Below, piece by piece: positions 5,869 through 10,703 of a stretch of DNA of 10,703 bases. The notes beneath the pieces are model-generated. The model was not told where the DNA came from. It was given only the letters and a program-made list of their open reading frames with translations, and did no database searches. Both the position numbers and the translations under genes were made by a program. The stretch is taken from contig ASPA01000041.1 in assembly GCA_000405605.1 (NCBI GenBank), positions 8,769-19,471 on the forward strand. Direction: 5' to 3'. Numbering within the stretch: position 1 is the stretch's first letter; every line of letters begins with the position of its first letter. Origin of the DNA: Atribacteria bacterium SCGC AAA255-G05 (GTDB lineage Bacteria > Atribacterota > Phoenicimicrobiia > Phoenicimicrobiales > Phoenicimicrobiaceae).

Positions 5869-7935
5869 ATGAGTGTAGAAAAAATGAAAATTGTTGGAGT
5901 TATAGGTAAAAAAAATCTTTTAAGCAGAGTTTTACGTTTGGTGGTTTTAGACGGAAGTCTGCATACGATAAACGCTCTGGTTAGGGTAAATTCCAGTGAT
6001 TTTTTTCTGCCCCCCAATGAGAAAAATATAGTAGTTTTAGAAGAGCTACCTTTCTTAAAACCCTGTTCTTCAAAGAAAGATTTTACCAAAGATGAAGAGG
6101 TGGTAAAATCTTTATTAAGCCTTTTTGATATAAGGCCTCAGATAAGAGAGGAATATCTGGATCAGGATTATAACTATGATGACTTTATGAAGCAGCTTTC
6201 GGAAATTTACGATAGGGTTCGTTTAACTGCTGACGAGATAGAAGAAAAGATGAATTCTATTAATAAAAAAAGAGAGTACATTAATAACCTCAAATATCTG
6301 TCAAGATTTGATTTTGATATAGAACAGCTTACTTGTATCAAACATCTTGCTTTTAGACTTATAAAAATTTCCAGAGAAAATTATGACAAGCTCAAAAAAA
6401 ATTACGAGAATATACCCGCAGTAGTTTTAAAATTAGCAGTGGAAAGCAAATATGTCATAGTGGTTTCTATAACCCCGGTAATCCTGGAAGAAATATTAGA
6501 AAAGATTTTTAGATCTCTTAATTATACCCTTTTACCTTTACCTGTAGAATTTAGGGGTACTGCTGCCAAGGTTATAGAGGAACTTGATAGTGCTATAGAC
6601 AAGGAAGAAAAGGTCATAGAATCCCTTAAGAAATCCCTGGAAGATTATAAGGTAAAATACATTATAGAATTAAAAAAAGGTTATTCCAGGCTGGAAATAG
6701 AGAAGAAAATCGAAGAACTCAAGTCAGATATGGCTAATGGGGATAAACTATTTTTTATGTTTGGCTTTGTTCCTGTCAGTAATGTGACCAGGCTGAAAAG
6801 CGAATTGGAAGCCCAGTTCGGGGGTGATGTTATAGTTCTGGTGGATGATGTAGATAAAGGTGGTTCTAACCTACACCCGCCCACAAAACTTAGTAACATG
6901 AAACTTTTCAAACCCTTTGAAATACTGGTAAAGATGTATGGCACCCCGGCTTACTACGAAAAAGATCCTACGATCTTTTTTGGTCTAACTTATATGCTTC
7001 TCTTCGGAGCGATGTTTGGCGATGTTGGTCAAGGGTTTATACTGCTTTTTACTGGTCTTATTTTAGAACTTGTCTTGAAAAAGGGAAGCTTGGGCGGAGT
7101 GTTAAGCAGAATAGGTTTAAGTTCCACCGTTTTCGGTTTTATTTATGGTAGTGTTTTTGGCTCTGAGAAAATCATACCACCACTCATCATCAGGCCTATG
7201 GCAAATATCAATTATATCTTGATAACTGGAGTGGTTTTTGGTATAGCACTTATCTTAGGTGCTTATATATATAATATAATAAATTCCGGAATCGAAAAAA
7301 ACGTAGAACGAGGGCTTTTTAGTAGAAACGGAGCAGCAGGGCTTATCTTTTATCTAATATTACTGTATACGATTTTCCATGTCGTCGTTACTCATTCCAG
7401 TATATCCCCAGCATTTATTTATATTATGATTGGCCTTCTTCTTTTGATGGTATTTAAACAACCCTTAGCTAACAAGCTAATTCATGCAGATAAGCTTTAC
7501 CAAAAATCTCCGGCTAATTACTATATAGAAGAGGGGTTTGGGGTAATAGAAACTCTGCTTTCTATAATTTCTAACACTTTATCTTTCATAAGAGTAGGAG
7601 CTTTTGCTTTGAACCATGTGGGACTCTATATAGCCTTTGCCACTATGGCAAGGATGATGACTACCTCATGGGGTTCTCTGGCGATATTGGTGTTGGGGAA
7701 TATAATAATTATTGCTTTAGAAGGTCTTATAGTGTTTATTCAGGCTTTAAGGCTGGAATATTACGAGCTTTTTACGAAATACTTTCGGGGAGATGGCATA
7801 GAATATGTCCCGGCAAAAATGGAAATTATATCATCTACAGGTAAGAGAATAAGCTTATTTCATAAGAAAAGTATTTTTTGTAATATCGGAAATATATATC
7901 TTTATAATATTATAAATTTGAAATGGGGGTCTTAA
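5869..7935 (+). CDS. atpI: A/V-type ATPase membrane subunit I (a-subunit homologue)
   Basis: This 688-residue protein is the stator membrane subunit providing ion half-channels against the K ring. The soluble N-terminal part (1-360) has long coiled-coil arms (about 110-145 and 235-290) that bind the peripheral stalks. The membrane part follows the signature MYGTPAYYEKDPTIFF (356-371) and MFGDVGQG (382-389), with roughly eight helices between about 367 and 627. The key motif LSFIRVGAFALNHVGL (571-586) contains R575, the arginine expected to release the ion from the rotor carboxylate. IQALRLEYYELF (624-635) is the normal family ending. AAGGAG (5855-5860) supports the ATG at 5869. After the usual end (YVP, 646-648) there is an extra tail of 40 residues (649-688), in which CNIGNIYLYNIINLKWGS comes from very AT-rich DNA. 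This could be read-through of a lost stop. Confidence 0.95.
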   Translation: MSVEKMKIVGVIGKKNLLSRVLRLVVLDGSLHTINALVRVNSSDFFLPPNEKNIVVLEELPFLKPCSSKKDFTKDEEVVKSLLSLFDIRPQIREEYLDQDYNYDDFMKQLSEIYDRVRLTADEIEEKMNSINKKREYINNLKYLSRFDFDIEQLTCIKHLAFRLIKISRENYDKLKKNYENIPAVVLKLAVESKYVIVVSITPVILEEILEKIFRSLNYTLLPLPVEFRGTAAKVIEELDSAIDKEEKVIESLKKSLEDYKVKYIIELKKGYSRLEIEKKIEELKSDMANGDKLFFMFGFVPVSNVTRLKSELEAQFGGDVIVLVDDVDKGGSNLHPPTKLSNMKLFKPFEILVKMYGTPAYYEKDPTIFFGLTYMLLFGAMFGDVGQGFILLFTGLILELVLKKGSLGGVLSRIGLSSTVFGFIYGSVFGSEKIIPPLIIRPMANINYILITGVVFGIALILGAYIYNIINSGIEKNVERGLFSRNGAAGLIFYLILLYTIFHVVVTHSSISPAFIYIMIGLLLLMVFKQPLANKLIHADKLYQKSPANYYIEEGFGVIETLLSIISNTLSFIRVGAFALNHVGLYIAFATMARMMTTSWGSLAILVLGNIIIIALEGLIVFIQALRLEYYELFTKYFRGDGIEYVPAKMEIISSTGKRISLFHKKSIFCNIGNIYLYNIINLKWGS

Positions 7936-7937
7936 GA

Positions 7938-8366
7938 ATGTATTATGCGGTAGTGTTCATTGCCATGGCTGTGTCAGGATTGACCGTGGCAACAGGTTTC
8001 TATATTTATTTAAAGAAAAATGAAGTTAATGCAAAAAGGATTAAAAAATTAGTGAAAGCCAGCGTATCGATTTATGGAGTAATGGTGACAGCGTTCCTGT
8101 TTTTCTTAATGCAACAGGGCATTACCTATGCTGCTTCTCCAACAGATTCATCATCGGCGGGCATGGGATTTATAGCGGCAGCAATTTCCACGGGACTTGC
8201 TACCATTGGCGCTGGTTATGCTGTGGGCGCCGTAGGCTCTTCTGCTTTAGGAGCTGTTTCTGAAGATCCAAATATTTTGGGTAAAACCCTTATATATGTA
8301 GGTCTGGCTGAAGGTATTGCTATATACGGTTTGATTATTTCAATAATAATATTGAGTAAAATATAA
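7938..8366 (+). CDS. atpK: A/V-type ATPase rotor-ring subunit K (proteolipid)
   Basis: This is a 142-residue hydrophobic protein with four membrane helices (about 2-25, 38-60, 75-107, 115-139), a double-hairpin c-subunit that forms the ion-carrying ring. The second hairpin is well conserved: small-residue run GLATIGAGYAVGAVGSSALG (86-105), loop SEDPN (108-112), and carboxylate E125 in GLAEGIAIYG. The first hairpin has no carboxylate, giving one ion site per subunit as in Enterococcus NtpK. Aligned by eye with NtpK, the sodium ligands Gln65 and Gln110 correspond to V43 and V96, favouring proton coupling. An in-frame ATG at 7923 would overlap subunit I by 13 nt. I prefer 7938 because GGGGGT (7925-7930) is spaced correctly for it and the gene then starts 2 nt after subunit I. 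Confidence 0.92.
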   Translation: MYYAVVFIAMAVSGLTVATGFYIYLKKNEVNAKRIKKLVKASVSIYGVMVTAFLFFLMQQGITYAASPTDSSSAGMGFIAAAISTGLATIGAGYAVGAVGSSALGAVSEDPNILGKTLIYVGLAEGIAIYGLIISIIILSKI

Positions 8367-8376
8367 AAGGATTTGT

Positions 8377-8685
8377 ATGAAGATATTTTTGTTAAGTGAC
8401 AATACTCATACCCTATCTGGCATGAGGTTATCTGGTGTAGAAGGAATCGTAGTCCATGAAAGGGAAGAAATATTAAAAGAATTGGTAAAGGTAAAGAAAA
8501 AACGGGATATAGGAATTCTAATTATAACAGAACTATTAGCGGAAAGAGTACAGTTGGAACTAAATGAAATGAAGCTTTCCCATGGTCTTCCTATAATAGT
8601 TGAGATTCCCGATAGACACGGTACAAGACGACCTCCTGATTTTTTAACTAAATATATAAAAGAATCCGTCGGACTTAAAATTTGA
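8377..8685 (+). CDS. atpF: A/V-type ATPase subunit F (central stalk)
   Basis: This 102-residue soluble protein has the Rossmann-like fold of V/A-ATPase subunit F (NtpG in Enterococcus). Family landmarks: the N-terminal strand MKIFLLSDNTHTLSGMRLSGVEG (1-23) with the Gly that follows, the middle strand IGILIITELLAERV (45-58), and LPIIVEIPDRHG (71-82) before a C-terminal helix that contacts the rotating shaft. With subunit D it forms the central axle. The ATG has AAAAGG nearby (8365-8370), 10 nt after subunit K. In this operon it precedes E rather than standing directly before A. Confidence 0.93.
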   Translation: MKIFLLSDNTHTLSGMRLSGVEGIVVHEREEILKELVKVKKKRDIGILIITELLAERVQLELNEMKLSHGLPIIVEIPDRHGTRRPPDFLTKYIKESVGLKI

Positions 8686-8700
8686 GGTGAATAGAATATT

Positions 8701-9330
8701 ATGCCCAATAGTATAGAAGATAAAATTTCCCTTTTCACCAAGGTAATTGTAGAGAGAATAGAACTTGACTTTCAGCAAAAGAATAAAAAGTTAGTGAAAT
8801 ATTATGATAGCCAGCGATCTACTATTATAAAGGATAATGAAAAAAGAAAAAAGGAAGCAATCGCGAGTGCCACAAAAGATGCTATAACTAAAAAGCAGCA
8901 GATGATTTTAAGGTCCCGGTCTACTATGCACCTGGAAGTATTAAAAAAGAAGCAAGAATTTATTGAAAGAATTATAGAGGAAGTTAAGAAGAAAACCAGA
9001 ACCTTTACTAGTACGGTAGAGTATATAGAATTTTTAAAGGAAGCTATAAAACAAGTATTATCCAGGTTTTCTGTCAACCAATTCGTGAACTTTAGTTTCA
9101 GTAGTGATGACATTAAAAACAACCAAAAAGTTATTTTAAGTACCATAAAGTCCTTCCGGGATGAGGATACCTATAAAATTGAAGCTGACAACAGCCTGAT
9201 TGGGGGAGTTTTTGTTAAAAGCGGTGATGGTCGATTGGAGATAGATTTTACTGTAAATAATATTATGGAAGATAGCAAGAAGCTGATTGGAGAATATCTG
9301 TCTTCATGGTTGAACGAGGTAATAAAATGA
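8701..9330 (+). CDS. atpE: A/V-type ATPase subunit E (peripheral stalk)
   Basis: This is a 209-residue protein. Residues about 1-105 form a long charged helix (many K, E, Q) that pairs with subunit H; the C-terminal globular domain (about 110-209) docks on the head and contains LIGGVFVKSGDGRLEIDFTVNNIM (185-208 region), a recognised E-family signature. Together E and H form the stator stalk. The ribosome binding site GAGGTGA (8684-8690) overlaps the subunit F stop codon, and the ATG is 15 nt beyond that stop. Its own TGA overlaps the subunit A ATG as ATGA, so E and A are translationally coupled. Confidence 0.92.
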   Translation: MPNSIEDKISLFTKVIVERIELDFQQKNKKLVKYYDSQRSTIIKDNEKRKKEAIASATKDAITKKQQMILRSRSTMHLEVLKKKQEFIERIIEEVKKKTRTFTSTVEYIEFLKEAIKQVLSRFSVNQFVNFSFSSDDIKNNQKVILSTIKSFRDEDTYKIEADNSLIGGVFVKSGDGRLEIDFTVNNIMEDSKKLIGEYLSSWLNEVIK

Positions 9331-10703
9331 CGAGACAAGCAAATATAATATACGTTAATGGTCCCGTAGTAAAAGCTAATCATATGGAAGATTTTATGGT
9401 TCGAGAAATGGTGTTGGTGGGCGAAAAAAAACTCATAGGAGAGATTATTTCTTTAGAAAAAGGCTTGGGTACCATTCAGGTATACGAAGAGACCTCAGGT
9501 CTCAGGATAGGAGAAGAAGTACAGGGTACCGAAAAACCTCTTTCCTTAAAACTTGGACCGGGGATTATTGGCAATATTTTTGATGGTATTGAGAGACCTC
9601 TTTCCAAGATATATGAGAAGGGGTTTAAATTTATTCCCGAGGGTATGGGCCTTATATCTATAGACGAGAAAAAATCCTGGGATGTAGAGATTCTGGTAAA
9701 ATTGGGCGATAATTTAAAATCTGGCGAAGTTTTTGCGAGAGTTCAAGAAACATCTATGATAGTACACAAAGTTATGGTTCCTCCGGGGATAAAGGGCGAA
9801 GTAGTTAGTGCGGTGAAGGGTGGTTCCTACACTATTTCCGATACATTAGTTGTCTTAAATGAAGACGGTAAAAAGTATGAGCTTAAAATGTACCAGGAAT
9901 GGCCTATAAGGAAACCAAGACCCGTAGCTCAGAGGATGCCTATAGAAAAATTATTGGTAACCGGGCAGAGAGTTATTGACACTTTCTTCCCTCTGGCTAA
10001 AGGTGGTACTGCTGGTATTCCTGGAGGATTTGGTACTGGAAAGACCATTACCCAACATCAGTTAGCCAAGTGGAGCGATGCTGATATTATCGTGTATATT
10101 GGTTGTGGTGAACGCGGAAATGAGATGACCGAAGTGCTGGAAGATTTTCCTAAACTTAAAGATCCGAATACAGACAATCCCTTGATGGACCGGACAGTAT
10201 TGATAGCTAATACTTCTAATATGCCGGTAGCAGCTCGGGAAGCTTCCATATATACCGGAATTACTATAGCCGAATATTTCAGAGATATGGGATACAACGT
10301 GGCGGTTATGGCTGACTCTACTTCCAGGTGGGCCGAAGCCTTAAGGGAAATTGCCGGTAGACTTGAGGAAATGCCTGCTGAAGAAGGCTATCCTGCTTAT
10401 CTTGCGTCAAGATTAGCAGAATTTTACGAAAGAGCGGGATATTTCAAAAATCTTAACGGGACAGAAGGATCTATTACTGTGATAGGAGCAGTTTCTCCGG
10501 CAGGGGGGGACTTTTCAGAACCAGTTACCCAGTCTACCAAGAGGATCGTGGGGGCTTTTCTAGCACTAGACCGGGAGCTGGCTCATGCCAGGCATTTTCC
10601 TTCTATAAATTGGCTTTCCTCTTACAGTGGTTATATTCCTATGCTGGGAGATTGGTTTAAAGAAAATGTAGCACCAGACATGATGACTTTCAGATCTAAA
10701 ATA
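9327..10703 (+). CDS. atpA: A/V-type ATPase catalytic subunit A, C-terminus beyond window
   Basis: This is the nucleotide-hydrolysing or ATP-forming subunit of the head. It is open for 459 codons to the window end without a frameshift; the family is about 580-600 residues, so roughly a fifth is missing. It has an N-terminal beta-barrel (1-70), then the A-subunit-specific non-homologous insert (about 110-190, including ETSMIVHKVMVPP). The nucleotide site has P-loop GGFGTGKT (233-240), catalytic Glu262 in GCGERGNEM, and MADSTSRWAEALREI (328-342). EGSITVIGAVSPAGGDFSEPV lies at 380-400. The start is ATG 9327, preceded by GAGGT (9316-9320) and overlapping the E stop as ATGA. All expected catalytic residues in the visible part are present. 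Subunits B and D should follow downstream. Confidence 0.97.
   Translation, partial: MTRQANIIYVNGPVVKANHMEDFMVREMVLVGEKKLIGEIISLEKGLGTIQVYEETSGLRIGEEVQGTEKPLSLKLGPGIIGNIFDGIERPLSKIYEKGFKFIPEGMGLISIDEKKSWDVEILVKLGDNLKSGEVFARVQETSMIVHKVMVPPGIKGEVVSAVKGGSYTISDTLVVLNEDGKKYELKMYQEWPIRKPRPVAQRMPIEKLLVTGQRVIDTFFPLAKGGTAGIPGGFGTGKTITQHQLAKWSDADIIVYIGCGERGNEMTEVLEDFPKLKDPNTDNPLMDRTVLIANTSNMPVAAREASIYTGITIAEYFRDMGYNVAVMADSTSRWAEALREIAGRLEEMPAEEGYPAYLASRLAEFYERAGYFKNLNGTEGSITVIGAVSPAGGDFSEPVTQSTKRIVGAFLALDRELAHARHFPSINWLSSYSGYIPMLGDWFKENVAPDMMTFRSKI

Noticed and set aside
8802..9146. Minus-strand open frame opposite subunit E
   Set aside because: Same effect: the complement of a Lys-rich helix; subunit E is well supported on the plus strand.

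Overview
The window is AT-rich, densely packed DNA from a bacterium that carries an A/V-type rotary ATPase. A sigma-54-dependent response regulator argues against an archaeon. Strong AGGAGG-type ribosome binding sites, two TTG starts and low GC suit an anaerobic, Firmicutes-like or deep-branching candidate-phylum lineage. No marker gene here allows a closer assignment.

Layout: (1) Bases 1 to about 1083 are the right-hand part of an insertion sequence. It holds a minus-strand DDE transposase/integrase that runs off the left edge. A hairpin lies over the transposase ribosome binding site and start codon, and three copies of a 19-bp motif lie near the end of the element. (2) Bases 1084-1270 are non-coding, with a weak hairpin plus T-rich run and an extended -10 promoter. 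(3) Bases 1271-4317 are a two-gene two-component system: a membrane-bound PAS histidine kinase and an NtrC/AtoC-type sigma-54 activator, 2 nt apart. (4) Bases 4318-4475 are a 158-nt spacer with a sigma-70-like promoter, a palindrome and an 11-bp hairpin directly before the next ribosome binding site. (5) From 4476 to the right edge lies an A/V-type ATPase operon in the order H-C-I-K-F-E-A. Its genes overlap or are separated by 2-18 nt. Subunit A is cut by the window edge; B and D are expected beyond it.

How the genes work together: subunits A (and presumably B) form the ATP-handling head. E and H form peripheral stalks that hold the head to the membrane subunit I. C and F belong to the central stalk region (C is the socket on the K ring). 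K forms the ion-carrying rotor ring against which I provides the half-channels. The two-component system probably senses an extracytoplasmic signal and activates sigma-54 promoters elsewhere. I saw no sigma-54 promoter in the spacer before the ATPase genes, so the link between the two modules is positional only.

Most of the window is well-understood biology, and I do not see a clearly new system. The points most worth a second look are the hairpin over the transposase start, the repeat-rich end of the element, the unusual ATPase gene order, the K subunit lacking the sodium-ligand glutamines of the Enterococcus protein, a 40-residue tail on subunit I, and the leader hairpin of the ATPase mRNA.
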